This document shows positions 1 through 12,510 of a stretch of DNA of 64,000 bases, piece after piece (the stretch's first letter is position 1; each line of letters begins with the position of its first letter). The notes under the pieces were generated by a model that worked only from the letters and a program-made list of their open reading frames with translations, did no database searches and had not been told where the DNA came from. The stretch comes from Tamarix chinensis. Taxonomy: Eukaryota > Streptophyta > Magnoliopsida > Caryophyllales > Tamaricaceae. Position numbers and translations under genes: made by a program. The DNA is taken from NCBI GenBank assembly GCA_030549775.1, contig CM060174.1, positions 15,549,193 to 15,613,192 of the forward strand. Direction: 5' to 3'.

Positions 1-3000
1 AAAATATGTAAAATGGATATAGTGGATGAAGATTTCCAAAAGTTATCTAGGTCATGATAAGATCCAGACAACATAAATCTACACATTAATCCCTAAAGGT
101 AAAATAATCATTCATCCTCAAGTAGAGCATCATATGTAATAAAGTCATCGAGTGGGTCCTCAATGACCAGTACAAACCCAATAGGACTCTCTAGTCATGA
201 GAATGAGTAAAACCCATGTAAAGAATGATCAGTATGCTGCGTATTGAGTAAGGTTGCAATACAACCATAACAAGGATACAACAAGTACATAAGATCATAA
301 AGGAGAATGAACATGCATAATGATTAAACATGATATGAAAGTAAATGGATAATTTCATTAGACTTACATTATTAGGAATATCCACCTTCCATATCTTATT
401 TATGTTTAGCTTAGGACCCTGCTAGTTTTAATTTGGTAGAATGGACTAAAACACCTCCCAAGGCAAAATACACCTGACCACTATTATTAAGTTGGTGGAA
501 CAAACTCAGAACCTTTTAGGGTAAAATGGTTCTGGCCACTATTATTAATTAGTGGAATGGTTTGAATCATCTCCTAGGGTGGAATCCAACTAACCACTAT
601 TATTAAGTTAGTGGAATGGACTCAACACCTCATTCATCGCTTATGTTTGTTCCTTGTCATCCATCATAAGATCACATTTTTATTTATGTTGAGTTTAGGA
701 AACCTCTTAATCCAATGGAATGAACTAAATAACCTCCTAGGAAAAAATGCACTTAGTCACTATTATTAAATTAGTGGAGCGAACTCAACAACATCTTGGC
801 CCCAACTCACGCAATCTTTTGATTTTAGTGATCAATATCTTATCATGGTTATTTATATCAAGTTCATCATGCATAAAATAATTTATATATTAAAGGGAAA
901 TAATATAAATTAACATAATTAATCAAAACACATAAAATACAACCATATGAATATCAAGACATCTTGCAAGGAAGAAGGTCATATTTCCCTTAAGAAACTC
1001 TTATTTCACAAGTTGAGAATAACTTTATCCCTATTACTCATTATATCACCAAAATTAGTACCCATATTTAAAATATTATTATTGATAATATATTCAAAAA
1101 TCAAGGTCTAACTTTAACGTTTTACACATGCGATAATAGCCTATCTTTAGATTTACTATTCATAAGTCCTTATAAAACCCTAATTTTAAAAATTAAGTGC
1201 AACATTCTTCATAAGACTCATATAAACACCAAATTTGATAAAATTATTAAAATGACAATACTCACAATATATCTAAAAATCAAGGTCTAAATCCAACATT
1301 TCACACATGTGATAATGATCCTGCCTCCAAAAATACTATTTCCAATTTAAGTTATGTTCTCATTTTATTGGACTCAAGCCATTCATAATTACTCCAAATA
1401 CTCCAAATAATATATTTAGCATATTTTGAATCAATTAACACATTAAAATACCCAGGTATTTTATGTTTAACCCATATTGATAAGATTGCCCCTAAGAGAG
1501 CTAAAATACCCTTGTTTTCATAAAAAAACTATGTCCCAATATGAATATATTTCAAATTCCAATATATATCATAATGAAACTAATTGAACACATTAATTAA
1601 TCACTTTCCATACCTACTCAAGTGGAATTAAAATACCATAGGTCATACTTCACACTTAGGTTACAAAATGAGATTTATCATAACAACAACATATGAGTTC
1701 ATGCTCTTCACATATTCTTTCTTTCTATAGATTTGATATCACATCATCATATTGTGAAATTATAAATGTAACTTTATCATAAAAAAAATAACAACCATAA
1801 AATTTCATGCACATAAATACACATTACACACAAAACCCTCATTACGACATGTGTCCTTACAAAAAATGTCTTTGGTCTCTGAACATGTATAACCCTAAGG
1901 TTCCTCCTCTAAGACAACTGGAAAGTCACCAAATAATCAAGGATAATAAATAATTATAACTCATGAAATAAACCAAGGAAAATCTAAGGAAAGGAGGGTA
2001 GAAATAGAGCAAAAACCAAAGTAAATTGAAGTGCGCAAAGCTATAACTGGATTCGGTAGAAGTTAGTGTAGCAAAGGGGGGTGCAACGTCAAGAATTATC
2101 ATAGATAGGGGAATGTAACTCCTTGACTCATATAGGGTGCTCTTTTGTGTGTTCTTAACACTAGGGAGGTTGTGTAGTGTAGAGGCTTAGCATAAGTAGG
2201 GGTTGTGTAGTGTGAAGTTGGGGCATAAGATGTGGTGGTTTGGAGTGGGTTTTTGATGTTTCTAGGGGGTTTTGGCATGGTTTAGTGGTGTATTTCTAGG
2301 GTGTTGAGAGTGAAAGGTTAACACACTAATAAATCAGAGTTGAAAGGTTAAGGTTACGTGACTGATTAGCACAACTAAGGTCTTTGTTTCATGAAGTGTT
2401 GATGCAACTATGGTGCTTGGTGTTTGTTTGCCACATATGAAGGCTCAAGTAGTGTGAGGCTTTGACATTGCAAGGGTAGGGTTGTGTGAGGTTGTATATG
2501 TTATGTAAATAGTTACTTAAGGAAAAATGGCAATGATAATGGATGAAATATAGTGGTGTTGAGGGAAGGAAGAGGAATATTGGGGAGATTTTGTGTGAGT
2601 TATAGAATGAAGTAAGGGATGGAGAGGAGGCATATTTGTAGAGGGAGAGAGGGTGAGGCATATGAAGTGTGAAATGACCAAATGGTGTGGGGTTAGGGAG
2701 TTTTTGCTTTGTATGGGTTTGGTTTTTGCAAAATAGATTAAAGGAGAAAGGGATGTGTGTACCTTTTAGTGGTGCTAGTTGTGCTACAGGATAGAGGGTA
2801 GGTAGCTTGTGCAGCTTGTGCAATGGTAGTGGAAGGCTAAGAGGGAAAAGAAGAAAAGGATAGGAATAATGTGGGGAGGGTTTGCATTTGCAGAAAGGAA
2901 AAGAAGAAAAGAAGGCCGGATTAGGATAGGGAATAATGAAAGAAAAGAAAAGAGAAAATAATTTGGAAAAAGGGAGAAGAAAAGAAAAGCATTTAAGGTT

Positions 3001-3132
3001 AAGATTATAATTAGGTTAATATTTTTAATTAATAAATTAGGGTAGAATAAATTTATAAACCATTTGGGCTTATGTTGATATTAAAATACTAATTACTCAG
3101 GATTAGGGTTAGATAAAATTTGTGGTATTACA
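1..3132 (-). mobile_element. Long LTR-like element, left end outside window
   Basis: Non-coding sequence ending in ggtattaca at 3132, the terminal signature shared by the long LTR-like elements here. It carries repeated 'ccactattattaa..agtggaa' units at about 430-790. Between about 1860 and 2400 it matches, as reverse complement, the segment at about 8400-8700 of the element at 3413-10652. The two therefore belong to one family in opposite orientation. The frame at 2389-2823 lies in purine-rich sequence and looks like chance. Termini and inverted similarity are seen directly; calling it a solo LTR of a Ty3/gypsy element is inference. Confidence 0.5.
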
Positions 3133-3412
3133 ATTTACACCACCTAAAAAATTAGTCTTAACAAGGACTTGTAGAAGCTAAAATAATAAATAAAGAGTGT
3201 TATTGTCATATCTAACATATAGAAGCTACTACCAATGACTAACCCATATAGGATGAAAGGATAACATTCAACTAATATTAGTCCCAAATTGATTTTGAAA
3301 GAATTATAATAATAAACACCATGAAAATAAAAGAAGAAGAAAATAGATAAGAACTTAAGGATCCAAAGCAAGGAATTTTCAACAAGCCACAGTGAAAAGC
3401 TTTAGCATTAAT
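3133..3412. other. Interval between two opposed LTR-like elements
   Basis: AT-rich sequence with a 75-codon minus-strand frame (3144-3371) of low-complexity hydrophobic composition and no recognisable motif. It separates two divergently oriented members of one LTR-like family. No gene is called. Confidence 0.3.
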
Positions 3413-5867
3413 TTCCCGAATTATCTAAACTTAATCTTGAGTAGTTAATATTTTAACCTAATCCTAATCCTACGTAATTGATATTTTTATGTTATCCTTA
3501 GTCATTAATCCTAAATCTAAACCTAATCATAGCCTTAAATCTAGCGATTGATATTTTAACCAAACCCTAACTTTGGATGATTGATAAATTAATTTTATCC
3601 AAATTTTCTATTCTTAACTTTAAACCTAATTATAACCATAACCCCAAATTCTTTTGTTTATCTGATTCTCTTTTTCTTTTTCTACTTCTTTTTTCTTCCT
3701 TGCTTTTCTTTTTTCCTTTTTCCTTTTTACATTTCCCTATCCCAATCTCCCTTTTGTTTCTTCCTCTTTGGGACATGCATGCCCATATCGTATGGTATTC
3801 CTTTCCTTCCCTTCCTTTCCCATCAACTTGCTCCCTGCACCTCCCCACACCTTCTTCACTTTCCCTGTAACCACAGAAGGCAACCCAGTCACCATTCTTT
3901 CCCAGTTTTCTATTGAAACAAATCCATGCCAAACTAACTCCCTTGAACACATGCACCATTCTTCCATTACTATTTCATAAACCTCACCCCCATTTCTTTT
4001 ATAAATAGCCCTAATTTCCTTTCTTACTTCATTTTTACAACCCACACAACTCCCAATACCTACCTTTTCCTTCCCTTAAAATCTTTATTCTTAGTTCATT
4101 GTTATTCTGCCATTTTTCTTCAACTAAGGTCTACGTGATCTTCCTCAACTCATGATGGTAATTATACAAAGCATGAGCTACTCAAGTTCTCAAGTTCTCA
4201 AGCCTTTCTGCGCGGAAAAATTACACTCTATACTCTTTAGCTGCATGAACTACTCACAACAAATAACCCCTTATTGAAATGCCCCAAAAATATTTATTTT
4301 AAGAGATATAATTAAATAAGGATTTATTAGGAAATTAATTTAATTAATTATTTTATTTTGAATGGGAAGGATTTATTTAAGGTAAATTATTAAAGAATTT
4401 ATAAATATTTTATAAAGGAAAAATTAGGCTTTTTGCTAATTAAAAAGGAATTTAGGAAAAGTCTTTTAAAAACCCTAAATTAGCCTAAAAAGGAAATTTA
4501 ATATTATTTTATTTAAATATTTTTATTGTAAATACCCAAAATATTCTAATTAATTTATTTAACCCCAAACCACTTAAATTTTCCTTTTTCCTTTTTCTTT
4601 TTCTTCCCTCATTTTTCTTTCTTTTTCTTACTTTTCTTCTTTTTCTTTTCTCTTCTTTTGATTGGGCCTGAAGCGTGGCCCAATCCCTTTTCCTTTTCTT
4701 CTCCTTCTTCCGCGGCCTAGCGCCGTCCTTTCTTCCTTTGGCAGCTAAAACGCTTCGTTTTGTGCTTTATTTCCCTAGGACGCTGCCTCTCATTTAAAAA
4801 CTTATAATCGTTACCAGCTGGCCGGTTCTTCCCCTTTTTCTTTTCTTTTTCCCCGACCGTCGGTTCACCCCTTCCTTTTTCCTCCTTCAGCGCCCACCGT
4901 CGACTTGCATCTTTAAGCCTCGAAAATGGTGCCGCCGGCCACGCTTGACTTGGCTGGCCATTTCTCCCCTCTTTATCTTCCCCTTAACTCGCATATCAGC
5001 TTGGTATAATCGGTTTCCCTCATCTCTCGCTCGATTTCTCCCTATTCCTTCGTGAAGGTTTGACCCGACCAAAAATTTTGCCAGCCTATTAACGCTGCCA
5101 GCTACCCCAAACCCTACATTAAATACCCTCCTGCTGATCCCCCAAACCCTATCATTCCTTCTAAACTCTATAAATAGCCTTGGTTGTTGTGATTTCAAAA
5201 CTTATTCTCCCCGAAACCCTAAGAGCTAACCTGTGCGCCATCATGACTTTAAACGAGCCGTCCGCCGCCGTTAACCAACTTTGCCGCCACCTCTGCCCAC
5301 CAAAATCTTCCCTGCACCACCCTCTAGGCTCTAGCTAACTAAGTTTCCCATCTCCCTCAATTCTTCTCGCACGAGCCACCACCGCAATGCGAAGTCCCCT
5401 GCCCATCTAACTAAAATTTTTACCCTGCAACCTTCGAGCCACTGTTCACCACTTCTACTGCCTTCTGCACCACCCAAAAAATTCTACTAATTATCCTCCA
5501 CATAACCATAACCTTCTTGCCCCTTTTCTCCTTCTCCTCCCCTCTTTTTCTTAACTTTCTCAATTCTGCCGCCACCTTTGCCGCCGTGCACCGCCGCCCC
5601 TTGCCGCGCCACCACCCTCACTTTACTCCTCTCAGCCTAGGCTACTACCAACACCTCAACCTCTACCCTTATTCTCCACCCTTTCTTCTCAAACCTTAAC
5701 TTTTCCCCTTTTTCCCCTCTTTTCCGGCCGCTGCCGCCGCCGTGCACTACCGCCGGCGCCACCCATCTCCACCGACTTAAGGTGAAACCCTAGACCCTCT
5801 CAGCCCTTCTTTTCTATTTATTTACATTTATTCTATTTTTATTTAAAATTTTAATGGTTATTCGATG

Positions 5868-6321
5868 ATGATAATAATAATAATAATTATTATTATTATT
5901 ATTATTATTATTGGATGTAATATTAATACTAAATTTTCTTGGCAGGGTCGAGAGTGGTATTGAGTTAATTAGATTGTTAGTTTCGAATTTTAGAAATTAA
6001 TTGAATTATTATAGGTTTTATTATCATTTTTATTATTGTTATTAATAATATTATTATTAGTATAATTATTTTATGATTTTTGTAATTATTTAAGGAGGGT
6101 AAAGACCTTAATTTTAATTAGGATTCACACCCTTGTATTTTTATTACTATTTTTACTATTATTATTATTATTATTATTATCTTTATTATTTTTAATATTA
6201 TAAGTAATATATGTTATTAGTATTATTATTACTATTATTAAATAGTACTTTCAATATTTGGAGGTAGGGTCGAAAACCCCACCTTGTAATTTTAGGATTA
6301 TATTATTATTATTATTATTTC

Positions 6322-6363
<42 letters not shown>
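5868..6363. repeat. TTA/ATA microsatellite blocks
   Basis: Runs of (TAA/TTA)n lie at about 5868-5913, 6150-6190 and 6299-6363. They are separated by AT-rich spacer with repeated 'gggtcgaaaacccc'-like segments inside the element at 4275-8365. Confidence 0.85.
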
Positions 6364-6919
6364 CTTTAGTAATATTATTTTGGTGAAGGGTAGAAACCCT
6401 TATATAACCATTCGTTTTAAACTACATTAGTATTATTATTAGTATTTTAGTAGTATTTTGTATAGTAATTTTAGTATAGTATTATTTTAATTAAAAACCA
6501 AGTCTTAGGATAAGTTAGTAAATAATAGTAGTTTTAGGAGGCAACCTAATTCTAGTATTTTTTCCATAATAGGTGAGACCAGTCAAAGCCCTCAAGAGGT
6601 ATAGGACCGTGCTCCAAGACCGGTGTCATTTTTAGGTAAGGGTGTATCTAAGGCCATTGTGTGTAAGGTGATTTACATGTCTTACTTGCCATGTGACATG
6701 CAATATAATATGATCTAAGTGTATTTTTACATCTGTTGTATATGTAATATGAAGCAGAGTTGAGGTATGTTCTTATGATATTTTATGGCATGCATATGAT
6801 ATGCATAAGTTGTACTTTTAATATGAATTGATGCGACCCATAAGACATGCATAAAGGTCGTGGGATATGGTGTTATGGTATGAAGTAATTGGGAGTGGTC
6901 TAAGCATTATATGGTATGC

Positions 6920-7160
6920 ATGATGGTATTAGGGTTGCATGGTGTTATTAGGGTTTGCAAGGTGTTATTAATGGTTGCATGATGGTATTAGGGTTTGTAT
7001 GGTGGTATTAGGATTTGAATGGTGGTATTAAGGTTTGCATGGTGGCATTAGGGTTGCATGGTGGTATTGGGGTTTGCATGATGGTATTAATGGTTGCATG
7101 GTGGAGCTAGGGTTTTGCATGGGAGTAGGGTTTACGTGGAGCTAGGGTTTGCATGGGTGT
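6920..7160. repeat. Degenerate minisatellite, ~20 bp unit
   Basis: About ten imperfect copies of a unit close to 'ggtattagggtttgcatggt' follow one another. Some copies have aatggttgcatg or gtggagctagg variants. The unit contains TTAGGG by chance; there is no regular TTTAGGG array. Confidence 0.75.
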
Positions 7161-7321
7161 TAGGGTATGTCATGGTTAACAATGTTGGGGGTGGTTAACT
7201 AGGGTTGGAGTGGTTAACCTAAGTTGAAAAGTAAGCATGGTAGGAGGCAGGCTTGCATGTCTTGGTATGGATTTCCGAATAAGATACTTAAAACATTAAT
7301 TACGTAGAGTGAAAGATGTTG

Positions 7322-7612
7322 AGCCGGTCCTAGACCGATCCATTAGCTAATAGTGGCAGGGTATGTTACCCTCGCGACCGATCCACCAGCATAAAATGGT
7401 GGCAGGGTATGTTACCCTCATGACTGCTCCACCGACTATAATAGTGGAGGATCCCGAGCTCAACAAACCAAACCCTACAGTTGCTAAGATGTAAAAGACA
7501 CTATTACTTACAATGGAACACTGTATGAGAAGGGGCTAGACCGATCCACCGACATAGAATAGTGGCAGGGTATGTTACCCTCGCGACCGATCCACCGGCT
7601 AAAATAGTGAGG
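7322..7612. repeat. Tandem 'gaccgatccacc' units in LTR
   Basis: Repeated units combine 'gaccgatccacc', an 'ata..atagtgg' stretch and 'ggcagggtatgttaccc'. They are spaced at about 55-60 bp, with a second cluster after a short spacer. The reverse complement corresponds to the 'ccggtggaacgg' array at about 42595-43030. Confidence 0.7.
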
Positions 7613-7849
7613 TTCTCGTACTCGTGTGGACTTGATAAAGAAAATGGCGTGAATCGATTTATGAGAAAAGAGTTATTAAATAATTAATCTAGAATAAGTG
7701 GGCCTTTACGTATGGGCTTGATCATTTATAAGTTGTATAATTTTCTTTATGACCTTAGGTACTATATGTATGGGTTTGAAAGTGTAAGTTGAGTATTATC
7801 TTGCATGATTCTATATGCTTATGTGTTGGCCTTAGTGCTCGGTTATCTT

Positions 7850-7912
7850 ACTCAGTATGTAGCGTACTGATCACCCGTTTCATAGGTGCTGCTCATTTCC
7901 ATGAGCAGAAGG
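7850..7912 (+). other. Conserved LTR box with perfect 8 bp stem-loop
   Basis: The segment has 'actcagtatgtagcgtactg' followed by ctgctcat-ttcc-atgagcag at 7889-7908, a perfect 8 bp inverted repeat with a 4 nt loop. Related boxes occur near 10230-10280 and 36960-37016 in other LTR-like elements. The function is unknown; an LTR regulatory or RNA-structure element is only inference. Confidence 0.5.
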
Positions 7913-10657
7913 CCCATCTGACCTGTTGCAGGTAGGAGATGCTCATTTATATGCTATTAATGTCTATGGGACATCAGGTGGGGCTAAGTGATTGTGGGAT
8001 GGATCGGGTCCTGGAGTGGCGTGGCCGTTTTCCATTTGAGATTATTATTCGTGTTATTTTTAATTATGTTTGAGCATGCAGAAACAATTTTTTTATTGTT
8101 GTTATTTTTATTCTCTGAAAAACAATAACTAGTATTTCGAATTATGTAAAGACTTATACGTAATCTGATTTCCATATTCATGAAGTTTGACTATTTAATA
8201 ATGTTATATGTAGTTTTTCTTAGCCTTAACACTTGGTACTAGAACGGTAGGAGTGAACCGGACTGGTACTAAGTGTGGCGGTAGCATCTCCAGAATTTAC
8301 GGTTTTAAATTAGAAGTCTTATTTTTTTAATAAAAAAAATGTGTGTAAATTTTGGGGGTGTTACACTTATATCACCACAAAGCTCACACTATAACCATTC
8401 TAAATACACCGCCACATCATGCCACTTTACCCTAGCAACGTTAAGCCCTCATGCCACTTCACTCCCATCAATGCCATAGCTACACGATTCACTCATGATG
8501 CACCCCTCCTAGGTGCACTAACTTTTTCCACAGCTAGTTCAAGTCTTACATGACTTGGTTTGCTTCGGTTTTGCTCCATTTTGCACCCTATTTTGCCTTA
8601 GATTTTCCTTGTTTTTTTTTCTTATAATGATTTATTATCCTTTATTCTTAGGTGGTTTTTTTGTGGTCCTATAGTAGGAGTCTTGGCTTATACGTGCTTA
8701 AAGATCGGAGACATTTTTAGTAATGATACATGCCATAACTAGGGTTTTATGTGAAATATGTGTGTGTGTGTGTGTATTTTGAAATCTCATGTTTAGTATT
8801 GTTGTATGGATAATTTCATTGTGATAACATTGTTATTTGACATTCTGTGGTGTATAATGAAAAAGTGAGAAAAATGTGAAAGAATGCGATTATGTATGTT
8901 GTTGGTTAAGTGTGGTTTTGCTAGTCAAAAATTTAGCATGAATTGTTATCTGAATTGGGATATGAATTTTGAATTGTATATATTTTTGGTTATGTAATTT
9001 CATAAGAACGTGTGTTGGAAGTTGAAAATCATTAATATTGGTACTCATTAGGTTTTAACAAAAATGTGGGCATTTTGGATATCTTAAGGTTAATTTGGTC
9101 AATATGGGTTAAATATAAAATGTTTTGTATTTTAATGTGTTAATTGGTTCAAAATATGTTAAATATATTATGCGAAATATTTGGAGTGATTATGAATTAC
9201 CAAAGTCCAATAAAATGATAAAATAACTTAAATTGTGCATAGTGGCCCTAGAGGTAGGGTCATTATTGCATGTGTAAAACGTTGGATATGTTGGTATTAT
9301 TAACATTTGAGGAATACGTACATATTATGGTGGTTATATAAGTTGTATGAGAAAAGTTTTGCTAAATTTGTGAAATTAGGGTTTCGTATAGATTTATAAA
9401 TAATAACCTAGTGGCAGGTTGTTATTGCATGTGTAAAATGTTGGCGTTTATTTTGGATATGTTGTTAATAATAATATTTTAGGGATGTGTGCTAAATTTT
9501 ATAGTTAAATGAGTATTATAGGAGGAGTTATGTTCACATTATGAAACTAGGGTTTGCTTAAGAAAAAAATGGTATTTTTTCTTTGGGGATGTCCATATCT
9601 TCACATGGATATGTTTTATACATTTTGAATAATTATGTTAAGTTAGATTATGTGCGTTAAATATCCACATGTTTTTCTGCATGATGGTATCGATAAAAAT
9701 AAAAATGGATAAGACATTAATCATTTAAAATAAATGATTACATAAGTCATAACCAATGTGATATGCTAGTTCCATCGGATGATAATAATGGATTAGGAGA
9801 GTTTTTCCTTCAGAAGTTGCAGACCATTCTTCCACTAGTTTAAGAATGGTGGTCAAGAGTGTGTTTCCTAGGTATATGTTTGGTCCATTCCACATGAAGA
9901 TAATTGTGTCTTAGGAACGTTTTGCCATGAGAGCACTTTGTTCCAGAATATTAAGAATAGTGGAGTCTTTAAACTCAACGTAAATAAGAATATGGATTTT
10001 GATTATATCTTATAATTAGATTCTAGAATAAGTTCTTATTTTACACCATATTATGTTTATCTATATGTATGTTTATTCTTTTATCTTACACCATATCTAA
10101 TAACTAGATTCTAGAATAAGTTCTTATCTTACACCATATTATGTTTATCTATAAGTATGTTTATTCTTTTATGTGACCTTATGACATTATGTTACGTTGT
10201 TATAACTATATTGTTCCCTTACTCAGTACGCCATATATTATTCATCTTTTTCATGAGTGCTACTCATTCCCATGAGAAGATATTGCCTTGTTTTTCAAAT
10301 GATTGTTGATTACTACTTTTAATATGCTTTGCTTTAGTGAGTGCTTAATCAAATTAGTATAGGGTATAGTTATCACGATATCTCTATCTCTCTAAGAACT
10401 TTTAGTCATCTATTTTCATTATACATAGTTCCTTTTACCTATTATATATCCTTTATTATGGTGGAATCAAGTGCTTCCCAAACTTGATTCCTAGGTAAAA
10501 GGATACTTATGCCTTGCACCTGACATAAAATACGTATAAGGAGTGCATTTTCTATGTTGGATGCGGCATGGTACCCCCATGTTTTGTATTTTAGCTTCTA
10601 CAATTAACTATTTAAAATAAAAGTTTTAAGTGATAAAAATGGGGGCATTACATTAAT

Positions 10658-11369
10658 TCTTAACCATAACCAATGATACTTCAAAGTTACAAAAACACAT
10701 ACACACATGCAATTACATAAATTTAGTAATAATATGGTTAATTATCGAATATATAAACCCAAATAATAATAAATATCATGCTCACAATTTACACTTTATC
10801 ATGACATCAGTAAAAGAAAACATGGAATCAATAAGGAATCATGGATCATGGGAGAAATTATGGTTAGCATAATAGGTAATGGATAACATAAGAGGTCATG
10901 AAGTAGTATAATATAACACGAGTGAATGGAGAATGTGTGATTATAGATATAACACTCTCACATATGATGATACAATCAGTATAAATACAAATATCACTTA
11001 CAACCATATGTGATAACATATATTCTCACTTATAACATGATGGTCACTCAACTTACTTCACACACTTATTCCTTCACTTGTTATCACTAAAAATCTAGGG
11101 TGTAGAGGACACAAGAGAATACTTATACATTTTCATTGATTTATTCTACAATTATAGTAAAATACCACAACATTGATAATATGACACAACATTGGTAATA
11201 TGCCACAACATTGATATCCATTTTATTTATAACATGAAAGGGATAATATGAAAATATAGTTTAGAGACTAGGAACATATAATAACTAAGAAAAATCATGA
11301 AACCACAAAGGATACCTAAAACTTACATATCAATACCCCTTTATAAGTTTGCATATCACCTATAGACTA
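10658..11369. other. AT-rich non-coding stretch
   Basis: No gene was recognised. There is a small tandem repeat at about 11165-11222, three imperfect copies of 'ccacaacattgataatatg'. The rest resembles degraded LTR sequence but could not be joined to a specific element. Confidence 0.3.
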
Positions 11370-12125
11370 AAGAAGGGCATTGCTACTACACACATGCAGC
11401 CACTTTTCCCTAAGAATATTGACCTAGAGCATATCCCATTATGAATCATGTCCTAGGCCAGTTTCATCATAGAAGCCTTGTTAACATGTAACATCTTTCT
11501 CAAGCTCAATCCACCTTGGGAATTGCTACAACAAACCCCGTCCTAGCCTACAAGATGAATCCTTCACTTATGAGAAGTGGAATCCTAAATGAAGTTGTGA
11601 TTGAGTTTGTTTATATCCTTAATAATACCCTTAGGTAGCTTATTGGTCTACATGCTATACATTAGAATGGTGGAAGCGATTGATTGGACTAAAGTAGCCC
11701 AACTAGCAAGAGAGAAGTAATTTGGCTTTTTGGTAAAAAGCTTCTTCCTTACCCTTTCAATCATATGGGTGAAAAAATGCTTTGTATAGCGACCATTCTT
11801 CATGAAGACACCTAAATATTTACTCAAGGTACTACCTTGATTAAAATTAGTAGTATTATGATTCACATTCCTTGAGGAATATATCATAGACTTCTAAGAG
11901 CTAGTGCGTTGGCTAACCACTTTCTCAAACCAACTAAGGCGATTGAGAATGACCCTCATTTGGGAGGTAGAGGCTTTCAGAAAAAGAAGCAAATCATCGG
12001 TAAATAAATGATGTGAAATCTTGGTTCCTCCTCTAGTAATAGTAATTAGGTTCCACTATTTTTGCACAACCTTCTCTCGGATCAAGTTAGCAAGCCTCTC
12101 TATATAAAGAATAAATATATAAGCC
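11370..12125 (-). pseudogene. LINE (non-LTR) reverse transcriptase fragment
   Basis: Minus-strand translation in shifting frames matches plant L1-type LINE reverse transcriptase. From high to low coordinates it gives ISHHLFTDDLLLFLKA (the YxDD-type active-site block, here FTDD), then SQMRVILNRLSWFEKV, then KYLGVFMKNGRYTKHFF, FSLASWATLVQSIAST, and finally KIHLV-like and GGLSLRKM-like remnants near 11500. The longest open piece is 11648-11887. Stops and frameshifts interrupt it, and neither the endonuclease domain nor a 3' poly(A) tail was found. It is a dead fragment embedded among LTR sequences. Confidence 0.8.
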
Positions 12126-12244
12126 TTCTCTCGGATTCATTGATAGATGTTTTGGAAGTACGAGTTATATAACCTTGGTGTTTGTGCCACGAATGAGATT
12201 GTAATCCCTCTCAAGTTAAACTTACATCTATAGTTTTGAGATTT

Positions 12245-12510
12245 AGTTTTGGTATGAGGCATTATGTGAACTACCTTTGTTGTTGAAATATTGTCTTTGT
12301 AGAAGCCATTATGTGCACTACCCTTATTGTAGAGATATTTTGGTAGAGGTATTATGTGCATGTACTACCCTTATTATTGCATTGTTGCTAGGTAGAGGCA
12401 TAATGCACACTACTTTTTTTTTGTTGAATTGCTGGTTGGTAGAGGAATCATGTGCACTACCTTTTGTGTTGAGATGTTGGTTGGTAGTTGCATTATGTAC
12501 ACTATTCTTA
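12245..12510. repeat. Minisatellite, ~50 bp unit
   Basis: Five to six imperfect copies carry the core 'ggcattatgtgcactaccct', each followed by 'ttattgttgaga'-like spacer and 'ttggtagag'. The 83-codon plus-strand frame across it (12277-12528) is a product of the repeat and is not called as a gene. Confidence 0.7.

Larger units (their letters stand above)
4270..8370 (+). mobile_element. Nested 4.1 kb LTR-like element with TSD
   Basis: The element body is 4275-8365 (4091 bp), from tgaaatgcccc to gggggtgttaca. Perfect 5 bp direct repeats cttat lie at 4270-4274 and 8366-8370. It has no gag or pol. It holds a pyrimidine-rich and GC-rich part (4570-5790), TTA microsatellites (5868-6363), a roughly 20 bp minisatellite (about 6920-7160), a tandem array (7322-7612) and a stem-loop box (7889-7908). 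Its right end, read in reverse, resembles the start of the element at 41894-46047, which has almost the same length. The simplest reading is a solo LTR of a gypsy element with very long LTRs; a non-coding LARD-like element is the alternative. Confidence 0.65.
3413..10652 (+). mobile_element. Long LTR-like element split by a nested element
   Basis: The left part (3413-4269) and right part (8371-10652) join into about 3.14 kb once the inner element 4275-8365 and one copy of its 5 bp duplication are removed. The right end is gggggcattaca at 10652, followed by ttaat (10653-10657). The same ttaat lies at 3408-3412 before the left end. The left terminus reads ttcccgaattatc rather than the usual tgtaat start, so it appears slightly eroded. 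It is the opposite-orientation relative of 1-3132. It includes repeated 'ccact..agtggt' units near 9820-9970 and the conserved 'ctcattcccatgag' box near 10260. No coding sequence was recognised. Confidence 0.5.

Noticed and set aside
2389..2823. 144-codon minus-strand frame
   Set aside because: Purine-rich LTR sequence with His/Pro/Leu-rich low complexity and no recognisable domain.
6920..7160. Interstitial telomere repeat
   Set aside because: TTAGGG occurs only as part of a longer 20 bp minisatellite unit, not as a TTTAGGG array.
7322..7612. CRISPR-like regular repeats
   Set aside because: Repeats and spacers are both related between units and lie in a plant LTR; this is a degenerate tandem array.
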